From assembly GCA_003255065.1 (NCBI GenBank), contig QAOA01006272.1, positions 124,001 through 188,000 of the forward strand: DNA of 64,000 bases, written 5' to 3'. This stretch comes from Cercis canadensis. Its lineage: Eukaryota > Streptophyta > Magnoliopsida > Fabales > Fabaceae. Both the position numbers and the translations under genes were made by a program. Shown piece by piece: positions 35,675-49,625 of this stretch. Within the stretch, counting starts at the first letter, position 1; every line of letters begins with the position of its first letter. The notes below the pieces were generated by a model that ran no database searches, was not told the origin of the DNA, and saw nothing but the letters and a program-made list of their open reading frames with translations.

Positions 35675-36806
35675 GTAACGAGTCTCTCTTAGCCCCTCCA
35701 TTCTAATATTATATTATTACTCATTGCCTCTATCCCGTTTCTCTCTCTGTCTTTTCTCTATTTCTTTGTTTCTTTACTTGAATCAGTAACTTATTCTTCT
35801 TGGTCGGTCTATTGCTTAGGTTAGGTGGGTGTTTTCAAGTTGAAGCATTACAAGCTAAAGTCTAATCAAATTCAACTTTGAGATAATTTGAAATAAACTT
35901 GATTATTAATTTTTGCATATGAAATTACCTTGAGATGTTGATACCATTGGACGATTGTATGCCTTGTTGAATGTTGACATTGTGGTAGTTCAAAAATGTT
36001 TGTAATTGTTAGTTGTTCCATTCTTGAATTTTTTTTTTTTTTTCAAATTGTTGTGATTGAAGGTGACGATGGACTGTCAGCTTACATGTTTTAACCGGCA
36101 CAATTGTTTGATCAAACACACAGAAATTTGACATAATATACTTATAGCCTTTGTGCTATTGTATAGTGTAGATTTTTTTGTTGGAAAATGTGGCGCTTAA
36201 ACCAACTATTGTGAGATTAAGATACATCTTCGTATGCCTTGTTTCTCCCAAAATTTTGTCATTCATGCCATTCTTCTGCATTTGTTGCTACAGTGTTAAC
36301 CAAGAATCGGATACGCTGCTCAATGAAGTCATATAGATTATCAGAACTTACTCAGGCTGAGGTTGAGAGCCTAAAGGCTCGTCCTCGAATAGATTTCTCA
36401 TCCATTTTCAGTGTGGTAAGTATTAGTTAATGTTTTTCTCATAGGCTTATTTTCTGCAGGTTGTATGTGATTAACTGTAAAAGGCCATACTCTGCAGGTA
36501 AACCCCATTGTTGATGACGTTCATAAAAGAGGCGATGCTGCAGTTAAAGAGTTGGTGCTTCTTAATTCTTTATTCCTTTTAAAATTTCTACATATTTGGG
36601 TCAATCTTACTTTTGGATCCATGTGTGTCTCCAAATACTCTCTAGCTATGCATTAGAACTTCAATATTATATGTGCCTTTGTTTTGTAGATATACTTCAA
36701 GATTTGACAAAGCTGAACTAGACAAGATAGTTGAAAGTGTCTCAGAACTTCCAGATCCAGTGGTATATCTAATTGAATATAAACAGATTATTAAATATTT
36801 ATGTAT

Positions 36807-37178
36807 GCATTTGATTGAAAGTATCCCTTCAATATGATCTCCATTCTTTTCTGAGTGAATACTACTCCGTTTTGACACTATTATATTCTTATTTTTGCCT
36901 TCTCTTCAGCTTGATGCAGCTATTAAAGAAGCTTTTGATGTTGCCTACAGCAATATATATGCATTTCATGCTGCTCAGAAGTCAGCTGAGANGCATTTGA
37001 TTGAAAGTATCCCTTAATTATGATCTCCATTCTTTTCTGAGTGAATACTACTCCGTTTTGACACTATTATATTCTTATTTTTGCCTTCTCTTCAGCTTGA
37101 TGCAGCTATTAAAGAAGCTTTTGATGTTGCCTACAGCAATATATATGCATTTCATGCTGCTCAGAAGTCAGCTGAGAG
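36807..37178. repeat. Unmerged contig overlap across exon 5 of HDH copy 2
   Basis: About 185 bases (36807-36991) are repeated right after the N at 36992 with very few differences (CTTCAATATG against CTTAATTATG). An assembly join between two haplotypes or paralogues explains this better than a real tandem exon. Confidence 0.8.
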
Positions 37179-39798
37179 TAGTGTCGAGAACATGAAAGTA
37201 TGTCAAAGCTTATTCTTGGTTCTTAGCTAGGTTTGGTGGACAAACTTGGGACTTAAGGTGTCCCGCTTGGGCTAAAATGACACTTGTATGACAAATCTTA
37301 GACATATTCAAATGCATAGTAAAATCCTGAATTTTTTTTATGGCAAAGTGTAGTAGAGATATGCTAATGGTGTAAATTTTATTTTTAAGAAGTAGGTGCA
37401 TGCAGTAGTATCCAGGAAAAGTTAGATAGTGCTAGAAAGATAAAAAAGTATAGAGAATGTTATCTGATTGTGGTCATATGCATTCCTCAACTGCTTTGTT
37501 CTAATATGTTGGGGTCCACCTTTTCCTATGTGCATGCCATCTCATTTCATTATCATATTTTTCTGTTTGTTTCTTTGTAGGCTATAGTGTTACTCTATAT
37601 CCCATTCATGTGAGTCAATTGAGTTAATTTGAGTTTTTCAAAAATGCCAGGGAGTCAAATGTAAGCGAGTTGCAAGAAGCATTAATTCTGTGGGTCTCTA
37701 TGTTCCAGGGGGAACTGCAGTGTTACCTTCAACAGCTTTGATGCTTTCAGTTGTAAGTTCAGAAGATGTTTCATCAGCTGCTGTGATTGTTTTCCATCCT
37801 ACAATTTTTATTGTGATTTACCGATATCCATATTTTCTTATTTAGCTGACATTTAATTATTTTCCATACCAGCCTGCACAGATTGCTGGATGTAAAACTA
37901 TTGTTCTTGCAACTCCTCCAGCTAAGGATGGTGATATATGCAAGGTAATTGTCTAAAGTTGATGAAAAATATAATTATAAGGTTATCCTTGTTCTCACCA
38001 ATGTTTTCCTGTAGGAAGTTCTGTATTGTGCAAAGAAGGCTGGTGTGACTCACATTCTCAAAGCTGGAGGAGCTCAGGTTTGAAGCATAATCAAATAAAT
38101 CATGTCCACTTGTGTTATATGTGATTGTTGTTCTTATATGTAGTTCTATGTTTATGTATTTATATAAATCAGAAATTATGAGTGATATGATTTTTTTCTC
38201 CATTGCAGGCCATATCTGCTATGGCTTGGGGAACAGAATCTTGTCCCAAGGTGGCTAGCTTCCCAATAACTCATCTCTCTTGTTGGCTTATCCATTCAGA
38301 TTATTGTTGTGCTATTAGTTGTCATCACATTAAGCTTTGTCCCTCTCTTTGTGAGAGTTTATATCAGTATTTGCTCATGTTTAAGTTGTGAAGGAGATAT
38401 TTAATTAATTAAGAAAGCTGTTGACGGAATTGTAACCAAAACATAACCTTTTTTCTCTTATCACAAAAAATCTCAGTATTTCTCAGTTTTACGCCATTTT
38501 CCATTACTTTTGCAGGTTGAGAAGATTTTGGGCCCTGGAAATCAATATGTCACTGCTGCAAAAATGATACTGCAGGTAATCATATTTATATTAAATCTTT
38601 GGATTTGTTTTCATTATTGTCTTTCGTACTTACTGATATATTTGTTAGTTGGAGGATCTGTGAATATGACCTTGCTAGCTTTCCTTCTTTTTGGTTATCT
38701 TTTAAATTTTCTGCAGAACAGTGAAGCCATGATTTCAATTGACATGCCTGCTGGTCCGTCTGAACTGTTGGTCATTGCAGACGAGCATGCAATGCCTCAT
38801 CATGTAGCTGCTGATTTGCTTTCCCAGGTTTGATGAGTTTTAAAATACTTCTATTTCTTTTACAAAACATTGTCCATGTATATCATAAGAAGTTGGTTGT
38901 CTTTACTTTTCTTCTTCTTAAAAAGGTGAACTTCATACTAGATTTTAAACCTCATTCCAAAAGTTTCTACTTCTAGATTATGATGTTAATTATTCCAAAA
39001 TTTGATGTACAAATTATTAAATGAGTGGCACACAAGAGATGGGAAGTGATCTGGGATTATTCTCTAACATGCATAAAGAAACCAAATTGATGGACTTCAG
39101 AGATGGGGAGCAAAAGCATTTTGTCTGTCCAGTCAGAATCTGATAAAGATCATGGTCCTCCAGAATGACACTTCTTTCCAAGGGATTTGTTTTTGTTCAC
39201 ATATTCATAAAACTTGGGTGCTCATGGCAATTATCGTAAACTTCAGCTAGTTGATATTATGTAGGTTCAGTTTTATTTTCCAAGCTAAATTTTATGTAGT
39301 GTACATTTTATGGAGATGTGGAGTTTGTTCGAAAAAAAACTGTTGCTTTCTATCTATTTTTAACAGAGTCTAATGAAGAGTTTTAAGAAGTATTTTTAAA
39401 TAATACCCTCTGGTGTTTACTTAAAGTTAGGTTCAGATTTCTGTCCAAGGAGGTGGGTTCCTCCCACACGTACAACCACTTCCATCCCACACTCATTTAC
39501 CCATCCTATCCCATTATTTCCTTTCATTCAACCCCGTAGTCATTTAAAATTCCTGGGCTACATCACACACTTGTTCATCTATCTTCTCTTGGAAATTTGG
39601 CCTATTATTTTCTAGGCAATTTTTGTTACTGAATAAAATGACCTAAGTGTCTATATCAAGTTATCATTCAAAATTCAAAATGCTATACCTGTGAGATATT
39701 CAAACGTTTGACATCCTTGTGTCTATGATGTGTTCAATCTTCAATTTGATTTACTCTTCTTTCTCCTTACAATATAGACAGATTTGTATCTAACTCTT

Positions 39799-40252
39799 GA
39801 AATTTGAGGCTATCCAGTTTAACATTTTACCATTCTCAAATCTTAATATTTATTACTGCTATTTTGTCAAAGTAAGGCATTTACTTTCAAGCATATTTGG
39901 TACTTACTGACAACTTGAAACTGCTACCCTGCTTTTTAAAACACATCCATGAGCATAACATGAGAGATTACGTTTTGCTTTCTTGTACACAGCTGATGAA
40001 TCTGCAACTAATTTACAAATTTTACATGAAATTTGAGGCTATCCAGTTTAACATTTTACCATTCTCAAATTTTACTATTTATTACTGCTATTTTGTCAAA
40101 GTAAGGCATTTACTTTCAAGCATATTTGGTACTTACTGACAACTTGAAACTGCTACCCTGCTTTTTAAAACACATCCATGAGCATAACATGTGAGATTAC
40201 GTTTTTCTTTCTTGTACACAGCTGATGAATCTGCAACTAATTTACAAATTTT
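39799..40252. repeat. 229-bp tandem duplication in intron 11 of HDH copy 2
   Basis: The unit starting GAAATTTGAGGCTATCCAG at 39799 is repeated at 40028, and runs up to the TTACAAATTTT before the exon 12 acceptor. Copy 1 has one unit. No N separates the two, so this looks like a real tandem duplication. Confidence 0.85.
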
Positions 40253-41728
40253 CAGGCGGAGCATGGCCCTGATAGTCAGGTTGTTCTTGTAATTGCTGGA
40301 GATGGTGTGGATTTGAATGTCATACAAGAGGAGCTCAGCAAGCAGTGCAAGAGTCTTCCAAGGGGAGAGTTTGCCTCTAAAGCCCTAAGCCATAGTTTTA
40401 TTGTGTTTGCCCGTGATATGCTTGAGGTTAGTCTTGTTCTCCAAGTATGTATTTATATGCTTAGGCCCATGTAAAGTCCTTGGATGTGAACTGCTTTGAT
40501 TTAAATCTGTGTTTAATAATGCAAATCTGATTGTTTGTGTAGTTAGGGTGTAGTATATCTGTATGTTGCATTGAATGTTAGGATTATCTCCTTGGTATTT
40601 CAGCAGTTTGTGACTTTCTTTTGAAAGAACAAAAAAAAAACCCTAATTACTGCTTTGTTTATTGTAAATCAATAGTTTCTAGTTTTGTCCTTTTTTTTTG
40701 GTCTAGCTGATTAGCTTTTAATTCATTAGTATTATCCTTGGAGTTTCAGAAGTGATATTTGTTTTTTAATCTTTCAGGCAATTACTTTCTCAAACTTATA
40801 TGCACCTGAGCATCTAATGGTGAATGTGAAAGAGGCAGAGAAGTGGGAGAATTTCATTGAGAATGCTGGTATGACTCTATGGTTTTTTTCCTTTTTTGTA
40901 GCTTTCCTTTTCTTGGTGGAGGAGGTGGGAGTGGATCTTTTTGGCCAGTAGCTGATACTTCGTGGGTCTTTGGATGCAAATGGTTTTTTTCTAGGGGAAG
41001 GTGTCTTTGTTAGATATGCCAAGGGCTTGGAAAGCTCTTACTGACGTATTTTGCTTTCTGTTCTATGTTTACCTTTTTGCTCCTTGGCTGGTCCTAGGAG
41101 GATGCTTTATCCTCTGTGTCTATATTTTCTTTCCGCTAATGAATTCTCCTTTCATCCAAAAATGAAAGAATAATGAATAGGGGAATAAACATGAAGGTTT
41201 TACAAACAAATTCATTGTTGACCATAGTGCACATAGTTTCCTGTCATTCAAATGCCTGAAACTGAAAAAAAAAAGGGGGGATCAAGACATTGAATTGTAT
41301 TTTGGTGCCATTTTCTTGACATTGCATTCATTTCATGACTTTGTTCCGTTAAGCACAATGGATTTGAAAGCTTGTCGATTGCCCCTGCAGGTTCTGTGTT
41401 TTTGGGGCCGTGGACACCAGAGAGTGTTGGAGATTATGCCAGTGGAACCAACCATGTCCTTCCTACTTATGGATATGCAAGGATGTATGGTGGCGTTTCA
41501 CTGGACTCTTTTCTAAAGTACATAACTGTGCAGTCTCTCACAGAGGAAGGTCTCAGAAAACTTTGGCCATATGTAGCAACCATGGCTGAGGTTGAAGGTC
41601 TTGAAGCCCACAAAAGAGCAGTTACCCTAAGGCTTCAGGACATCGAAGCCAAGCAGGTTTCAACTTTCAAGATGAGATCATGCCTTATCAACCATTCTCT
41701 TTCTCTCTTGCAAGCCCCCACCTCTTAA

Positions 41729-42861
41729 TTTATGCCAATTCTAAAGCATTTTTATGAAGAGGTTACTGGGGCTTATGTAGCATTAGTACTTTGAGCAGTT
41801 CCCATTAGTTGACCTTTCCTGTTTGTTTTCCCTCTTCACCGAAACCGAAAGGAAATTGATAATCAAGAACTGCAACAGTTTACTTTGGCTTATAATCATC
41901 TAAACGACGCAGCACTATGACATTATATCGCAATCCTAAAAACAATGATTCACCGTTCGCTATGATGTTTCTGTCAATTAATTGGCAGTTGTTCTTCTCA
42001 TCCTCGTATTGATCATAATTGCTCTCTAATGTTTTTAAGGGGACATAACAGTGGTTGTGTTAATAGGTTCAAATTCTAATGGGTGTGGATGGGATGGGAT
42101 TTTAGAAGGGCATAGACTACTTTTTGTTGTTTAGCCTCTAATGACCAAAAAAATAAAAAAGAATTACTCTCTAATTAGGTAAATTGACTAACAAAATATA
42201 CTTTGAAAAATTATTTACCAAAATAGAATACTGTGTAAATTATTTATCAAAATATGTACTTTTAATTATTTTATTTATAAGATATAGATAAAATGAGTCA
42301 TGCTGCTTATAAAGTAGTGTGATATCTTTTTCTACATGCTTATCATTAATTTAATTAAAATTATTCTAAATCGGTAAATAGTTTTCAAATGATCTCATTT
42401 ACTTAAATAGTTTGCAAAACTGTATTTTTTTTTTTTTTTAGTCATTTTGCCCTCTAACTATGTTATTTATTGAACCTGTTGGCATAAATCATAGAAATAT
42501 CCAGTGAAAACAACATGCTTCATACCAAAATTTCTCCCTTTTTCCTTCTTTTTCTTTTCTTCCATTTCCTCTCCTCTCCACTCCTTTCCCTTCCAAAGGA
42601 ACTCCCAAACAGACCCTAAATGAAGGTGAGTTGATCAAAGTTTTGAATTTAAACATAAGCTGAAAAATCATCTTTACACCCCTAAGGTGAAACATGTAGA
42701 AAATTTGAGCAGTAAAAAAAGGTTTAAGGTGATCTAATTAATTTCAAATGTTGGCATGTGTTAAAAAAATTGTGAAAAGGAATGCCCTCCTAACTTAACT
42801 CCTAGCTTGAGCTCCTTGCATGTCTACTAATCAGTCTTACATCTTTTTTCTCTAGCCGACA
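41729..42861. repeat. Downstream part of HDH duplication, copy 2
   Basis: Parallels 23.85-25.145 kb. Relative to copy 1 it has several small insertions and lacks about 50 bases near 42510. Homology ends at GCCGACA (42861), which is also where the other contig stops. Confidence 0.75.
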
Positions 42862-44368
42862 TACTAATCCTACAATCACAAATGATGAGTTCGTTCTTAT
42901 CTATGTCAAAAGTAACGTGTACTACACTAGCCTTCTATTGCTCTCTTCTTTTCTCCATTTTCTTTGGGCCGGGGAGGGAGTTTAATGTAGTATATTCAGT
43001 TGAGACAACCATATGTACTGTAGATAAATACGTATAAGGTAAACCAAAAAAAGAAATACATATACGTGTTGAAAAATCTAAGGACAGCTAGTCTACATCA
43101 GTATCTACATCACCAATTACAAGTGGACTGCACTCTCAGAGGTGTCCGGAGGTACCTGTTCCTTTCGCCAGATAGTGAAGAAAACGACAGGGAAAAAAAC
43201 CCCATCACAAATATTTGGAGAAGAAAAAAGAGGGGGGAAAAATTAATAAATGCCAAATTTGACACCCTTCAAACGGTTATGCTAACAGGAATGGTGGCTT
43301 ACTAAGGAAGGTTTTAAAGCTGAAAAAGCAAAAGAAACAGAAAGAAAACTATATTCCATCCAAGAGAAGAAGACAAAGAAACATCCTTTGACTGCCTCGT
43401 TAATCTATCTACCATTTGTTGCCTAATTCCGAATAAACTGGTCGGAAAACTCAAATATAACACAACAGAATTTAAATAATTCAAAATCAAAATAGTCTTT
43501 GATGTCCTAAGTATATTATGAGGTTAACAAGTATTGTTTTTGATTCTAATTCAATGTATATCTATGCCTATTTTTATCAACAAGGATTGTTTNAGAAACA
43601 TCCTTTGACTGCCTCGTTAATCTATCTACCATTTGTTGCCTAATTCCGAATAAACTGGTCGGAAAACTCAAATATAACACACCAGAATTTAAATAATTCA
43701 AAATCAAAATAGTCTTTGATGTCCTAAGTATATTATGAGGTTAACAAGTATTGTTTTTGGTTCTAATTCAATGTATATCTATGCCTATTTTTATCAACAA
43801 GGATTGTTTTTGGTCTCATAATCTCACTTAGAATTTAAACACATAGCTTTTATAATAAAGTATCAAGCATTCAGGCATTTCTTTAGAGACAAATGGGATA
43901 TATGAAGAATCTATTGCAGTATAACCATAAATAATTCCTAAGTTTATTATACCTTTTTCTTATAAATAATTCAATGGCTGCAATATGACAACCCCGTCTC
44001 AAAAGAAATTGTACATCTGCCATTTAATTGTTAATTATGCCTTAGGACCCAGATAAATTTGAATTATTTTTAAAAAAAATTAGTTAATCTAATTAAAATT
44101 ATACTATATAAAAAAAAAAAAAACTTATAATAGTAAAAAAGAGAAAAATATAAGAAGATATTAAATTTGAAAGGCAGAATCATAGAGATTTCATTATTGA
44201 ACCCAATTATATGGTGTCCCCCGAAAAGAACCTCTCAGTAGGAAAATGAGAAAAAATTCTAATTGTAGGGTAAACCCTGCACCCTTTGGATGAGCATTCC
44301 AGGAATCGGGCCCCTCATTCTTTAATTTTTGATAATGGCCCTCATCATTGGCACTATTATAATTTATA
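42862..44368. other. Intergenic with a 215-bp unmerged contig overlap
   Basis: 43378-43592 is repeated at 43594-43808 after the single N at 43593 with a few substitutions. No gene recognised. The last nine bases (TAATTTATA, 44360-44368) border the composite element. Confidence 0.6.
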
Positions 44369-45865
44369 GGGTAGTGCTATACTACACCCCCCTGATGGTG
44401 ACTTATTTACCTTTTTTCTGATTTTGCAGGTTTTTGCAAGTTTTTGTCTAATGTAAATGAAAGTGGAACCGGTGGTGACAAGTTTTCGTAATTATAAAAC
44501 TGGTTGTTGACAACTTTTCGTAATTATAAAAGAGGAACCAAACTTCTTCATATTTACAAAGTTAGCCATTCAATTTTTTTAGCTGCCCATTTAATGCCCA
44601 GCTCCAGCTGCCCATTTGCCCAGGTCCAGCTGAGTAAAACGCAGCTGCCCAGTGCATACAAAACGACGTCGCTGAAAGTGAGCCCTAACAAATTCGTTCT
44701 TCCTCTTCCTCTTCCTCTTCGCTGAAGGTGAGCCCTAACATATTGGTTATCCCTAACTCCAGTTTGCCTTCCGGATATACTTCTCCTTCTCCCCCTCTCT
44801 TGCTCTCTCCTATCTGACTCTCCAAACCGCATCCGGCACCGCCTCTCCTCCTTGACGTAACCAGCACCAGCGGAACTCCAGCACTAGTTCGACCTCTCCT
44901 TCTCCTGCTGTAAGTGTGCCACCTTTTTTATTGTTTCTTCTTTCTTTGTATGAGTGGAAGATCCAAGCCATTGTCTATCAGTGTCCTCTCTCCTTTCCTC
45001 TTGCTGGGTTCAAGAAGCTTCACACAGCCAATGAGAAAGCATTGTCTTATGCTCTTATTCCAATGAAAGAATTTTTTTTTTTCAAATTTTATATAGACGA
45101 ATTGGACGCATCTGCACAGAGATTATGTGATTTAGGCTCTTTCCCTTTTTTTTTTTTTGAAAATTCATTATTTTCTTTTCTTGGGGTTTCTGAACTAGAA
45201 CTGTTGATGGATTATGAGCCTAATAGAAGGTTCCAGTAATATTGAAATGTTGTAACTGGGTATTTGATATTGGTATTTTACAGTATTTTTTTTGGATATT
45301 AAGAACCATTGTGTATTAATGTATTTTAACTTTGTAGTGTAGTTTAGGTGATGAGCACTACATATTGGGAAATTTGTGTTTGCTTGACTGTATCGAGACA
45401 TTTGTGCCATGCATCATATGCTGGAACTACTTATGAATTATGAGAATGTGAGTTCCCAAGACAAAGAAGAGTTAGTGCAAAAAGTTGAAGTATGCTAATA
45501 ACCATTTTATTTTTTACCAAGAAAATTTGTTTTGTTGTCTGCTTGGAGAGGTGCTAGGTAAAAATAATTGCATTTGAACATAAACAAAGCTAAGGTTGCA
45601 TGGTTGACTCTTCTATACAGCATTGTTGGAGTTGTTCCTACTTTAAAAAAATAAATTGTTGGAGGTGTTTCAGTTTGGTGATTATTTAAGATAGGTGGGA
45701 TTTTTTTGGATGAATGGAAGAATATGTAAGGCAGTGTTGAATTGAGGCATTCAGCCAATTTGGTCTTGGATTAACTGCCATGTTGTGTCTTGGTCAGATG
45801 TAAGAGTTAATTATGGCTAGATTCAAATCGAAGTGCTACTCATTGATGTTGTTGTTATCACGTAG

Positions 45866-46024
<159 letters not shown>

Positions 46025-46873
46025 TAGTCTGTCTGTAAGTACCAGAGTCATTTCGTGGACTTCTGCTATGCTTTCTGTGGATTGATATATGTATTTTGGA
46101 CACAGGGGAAGGGCAAAAAAAATTTTCAGATTTTATTTGGGAAAATCTTCACCCATGTAACTGTTTTCTTTTCTCCTTGACAAATTTCTTTTCTTTTACT
46201 TTTACTTTAAAGAGAGAAAGAGACAGAGAGATTTGTGCCTTCCTTGCCTCAAGTTCTTCATGATGGACGCTTCCCATTCTTGCCATGCAAGGATTACTTA
46301 TGATGCTATTGCGTTGGCCTTTTTTCTATCAATTGCAAACATGCGAGTATAAAAATTTGACATTTATGCTGTAATTATTGTATTAGGTGTTTGCTAGTAG
46401 TTATTTTCCATTTTTTTGCTATTGATCAAATAGATCATTGTGAAGCATTGTTTCAGGCACCAGATTCATATATCACAAGTTTGTATATCTATTTTATATA
46501 TGGAAAAATTGTTTACAATGTCACAGTTCAGTTGTAATCTACTGATGATGCTTTTTGTACTTTTATTTATTTATTTGGGTGAATGAATGGTTGTATTTTA
46601 TAAAGGTTGTGATTTGTATTCTCTTAACATCTTGTTGCTGTAGTGAAGTGAATGAATATTGTTTGGCATAGGGCTTGTGATTAATGCTCAATTCTTTACT
46701 CTCTATTGCAGAGGTGCAAGCATTTTGAGATGTTGTGTTAAGTACTTTTTAATTAGTATGTGGTTGATAATTGTATCATACTGGCATTTATATTCATGAG
46801 AAGATAATGCTTATATAAATGTCCCTACTCAGTAATATTCCCATCACTTTATCTCTGTCTGGGTCTTCTGCAG

Positions 46874-46927
46874 GGTGTTATTCTTCTTCACACCACATGT
46901 GGGACCCCAAATGGTGTTGCCCCAGAG
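46874..46927 (+). pseudogene. Captured exon of a CBL-interacting protein kinase (CIPK)
   Basis: 54-nt exon between TTCTGCAG and GTAAAATT. Translation GVILLHTTCGTPNGVAPE. In CIPK and SnRK3 kinases the activation segment reads EDGLLHTTCGTPNYVAPE, and in the intron-rich CIPK clade this is an exon of its own with the same 18 codons. The Tyr of PNYVAPE is Gly here and the first two codons have changed. No other CIPK exon is recognisable nearby, so it is a fragment carried in the element. Confidence 0.75.
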
Positions 46928-47999
46928 GTAAAATTGATCACACGACTCTGATGCTATATATAACTGTTGCCTTGCTATTTTCGCTTCCATTTGAGGGAGC
47001 AAGCCTTCTGACCCTGTAGAAAAGGGTATTCTTCCTTTCCCTTTTGATCTAAAAGTAGAGAAATAAGATAACTAGAGAGTAGAGAGAAAATATAAGTAGA
47101 GAGTGAACGCTGAAAAAGAGAAGAGTGGAAGAAGCCCCTATATTGTAATTGATCCATCAATGTGAAGTCTCAGAAATTAATTTTAACTACTATGAGGTCT
47201 ATTTACCTTTTGAAGCCGAAAAAGCCTAATACAAAAAAGAAAGTGAAAAAAATAATAAGAAACTAGGATAACATAACTTCCTTAATAATGAAGAAGAACA
47301 ATATAAATGACCTTAATAACTAATACATAAAAATAAACTGCTCAGTCAAAAGAAGAAAAATCCCATGGCAATCGCAAAATTGCCTAAATTGAAGGTGAAA
47401 ACTTCACTTAACATAATTTGTCTTTGTTGTATTATCCTTACTTTATTAGCTGTTTAAATGGTGTATTACATGATTTGATAGAGTAAGATGCTATTTACCT
47501 TATCTTCATGCCTATCATCTAATGAAGCTTGATTTGATGAGAAGTCTATTGGTCATTGTGTCTCTATTGGGGACAGTGAGGAGCTTTTTTATGAATGGCC
47601 TGAATGTTAATTGTTAGAGCATTTAGTGTTACAGATTTTTACCCACGTATGAATGCCTTTTGTAGCATGTATTTGTTTAGGTGATGCGGTGATAGGGTTG
47701 AGTTGTTGCAAACTGGATTGATAATGAATGTAATTATGAAACTTGATTCAGAGTGCAAATTTTTTCCCCTTTTTAGGGGGCATAAAAAATTGAAAATAAT
47801 TGAAAAGGTACGTTACTTTAAGCTAGATTACTAAATGACTTGTTGGAAGCTTAATCACCCTCCTGTGGTTACTTGTATTTTTCGTTTACTCACCCCTTGG
47901 TATGCTTATGTCACACCCTACACCTTTGTGCACCTCCCATGAAAATCAACACTAGTTATAGACCCATGGTGACATTCTGTAGAGATTACTAATTTTGTG

Positions 48000-48335
48000 T
48001 GCACTTTATGGTGGAGTACCCAAACCAGAGTCTTAATTTGAGGAATTACTTTCTTGATGCCTTTGTGCGCATATATTCATTTTGTACTTATTTGACATAT
48101 GGACTAAGTGTTAAATTTTGCACAGGACGTAACTCCATTTTGCTTGAGGACACTTTATTTTATCCACAATGTCATCTAAAAGGCAAAAGACCTCCAAAGT
48201 AGCATCCTTGTCCGCAGCACCTCCATATGATCTGCATCGCTTTGTCAGTGCAGAAGCATTTCAGAGACACAAAGCTTCAGTCGTCTGCATGCTGAGGAAT
48301 GTGTTAACTCAAAGACTACATTATAGATAATATTC
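48000..48335 (+). mobile_element. Gypsy-type LTR retroelement fragment
   Basis: CTCCATTTTGCTTGAGGACA followed by a short frame starting MSSKRQKTSKVASLSAAP with a later HRFVSAEAFQRHKAS resembles the N-terminus of the putative plant transposon protein found in Athila-like Gypsy elements. It is a short, old, broken remnant inside arm A. No LTRs were delimited. Confidence 0.35.
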
Positions 48336-49380
48336 AGGTGTTCAGAGTTGGAATATAGGGATCTCTTCTCAAAAAGTGTTTGTTATCATTTACTTTTTTT
48401 TGTTAGGCGTTATAAGGAATGGGAAATGGTGTAACACATGTAACTTTTTTTTTTTTTTTTTGGGTCTTGTAGGATCCCTTTCTATTGATATCGAATATTG
48501 TGGAAGGTGGTACCCAAATTCCCATTTGTAAAACATAAGGGATAAAGAATGATCTATAGCTGGTTTGTAAGTCCGTCTTCTTGAATATTCAACAAGTAGA
48601 TGGCAAGGAATAAAATTTACAACATAATTCTGTCATTTGGCGTAGTGATAATTTGTTGACCACCTAAACATTTATAGTTTTCATAGCCTATTGAAGTAAA
48701 GAGTTGTCATGTTCTATGTTTCCAAATATTGCTGCAAATGGCAGGTCACTTGTTTCAGTTTCACTGTCTTCAAAATAAGCAGTGTTTTCATTAAAACAAG
48801 AGTATATATTTGGAAATATGTTTGTCATAATTTGTTAATTGTATCTCAATGCCAGCTATCAATAACATAGATTGCTGGTATGTGTTGACTTAGTACGTTT
48901 TCTGTTAGAGTGAGATGATGAAGATATGTTGGTATGTGGCATATCGTACTAATGTGATGCGTCGTTTGTTTATTTTCTTTTGGGCTTTAGGGTATACTCA
49001 TTAGTGCAATATTTCTCATTTTCCACTGTTATCATACACAGGACAGTCCGTTAATAATAGAATGCTATAACTTCAATAGCAATGGCAAACATGATTAATG
49101 CTTTCAGAAATATTGGGTATACTGATTAGTGCAAATGAAAACTTCAATAACTCCGTACAAGGCAGTGGGTGTTGGTGTGTGAAAGGAGTTTTGAAATAGA
49201 AAGGGAGAGGGAGAGGAAGGGGAATGCAGAATGTGTGAAGGGTATGAAGGAACATGGAAATGAGATTATCATATCAGGGCAGAGGCCAAAACGCATGGTT
49301 TTAGTTATTGACAAACATTGAACTTTCTTTTGTTTTTTTGTTTTAAGAAGTCGAAAATGGGACTTACAAGTTAGAAGTAG

Positions 49381-49505
49381 GTGGGCATCAGGACGCCTGG
49401 ATGCTGGCGTAACGACGCCCAGAATCGATGCTGGAGAATGAAAACACACATACTAAGAATGTCCTCGGCATCACGACGCCACGGTGCGAGCGTAACGACG
49501 CCCAC
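49381..49505. repeat. Cluster of GACGCC palindromes (arm A)
   Basis: Contains GGCGTAACGACGCC, CATCACGACGCC, AGCGTAACGACGCC and degenerate GGACGCC copies within 125 bases, a GC-rich patch in AT-rich DNA. The counterpart in arm B is at 56419-56545. Confidence 0.6.
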
Positions 49506-49625
49506 TGCAAGTAAGACATGTTAGATTGTTTGAACAAGACTTAAGTAGAAATCTCAGTAACTGAGTACAAGACTTAGTTTTGCCTTGCAAATGAATTCTT
49601 CAATAATGGTTTAAGGACTTTAGAC

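Larger units (their letters stand above)
35661..41728 (+). pseudogene. Histidinol dehydrogenase copy 2, damaged at both ends
   Basis: Direct duplicate of the gene at 18.2-23.8 kb, about 3 percent different in exons. Exon 1 (ATG 36069) is cut near 36114: about 259 bp present in copy 1 (18684-18942, the rest of exon 1, its donor and part of intron 1) are missing at a 2-bp CA microhomology. Exons 2-14 remain: 36294-36415, 36498-36550, 36690-36762, 37096-37197, 37651-37752, 37873-37944, 38015-38077, 38209-38250, 38516-38575, 38717-38827, 40256-40426, 40778-40868 and 41391 onward. Active-site Q, H, EH, D and H are kept. A 7-bp insertion near 41657 changes the last codons and extends the frame to 41728. 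Substitutions include MPRH to MPHH and KLGPY to KLWPY. Exon 5 straddles a contig join (N at 36992), so the two lesions may not lie on one chromosome. Internal start codons in exon 2 might still give a transit-less protein. Confidence 0.85.

Noticed and set aside
46819-47019. Continuous 66-residue frame over the CIPK exon
   Set aside because: It lies in a different frame from the kinase peptide. The splice-bounded 18-codon exon explains the region better.
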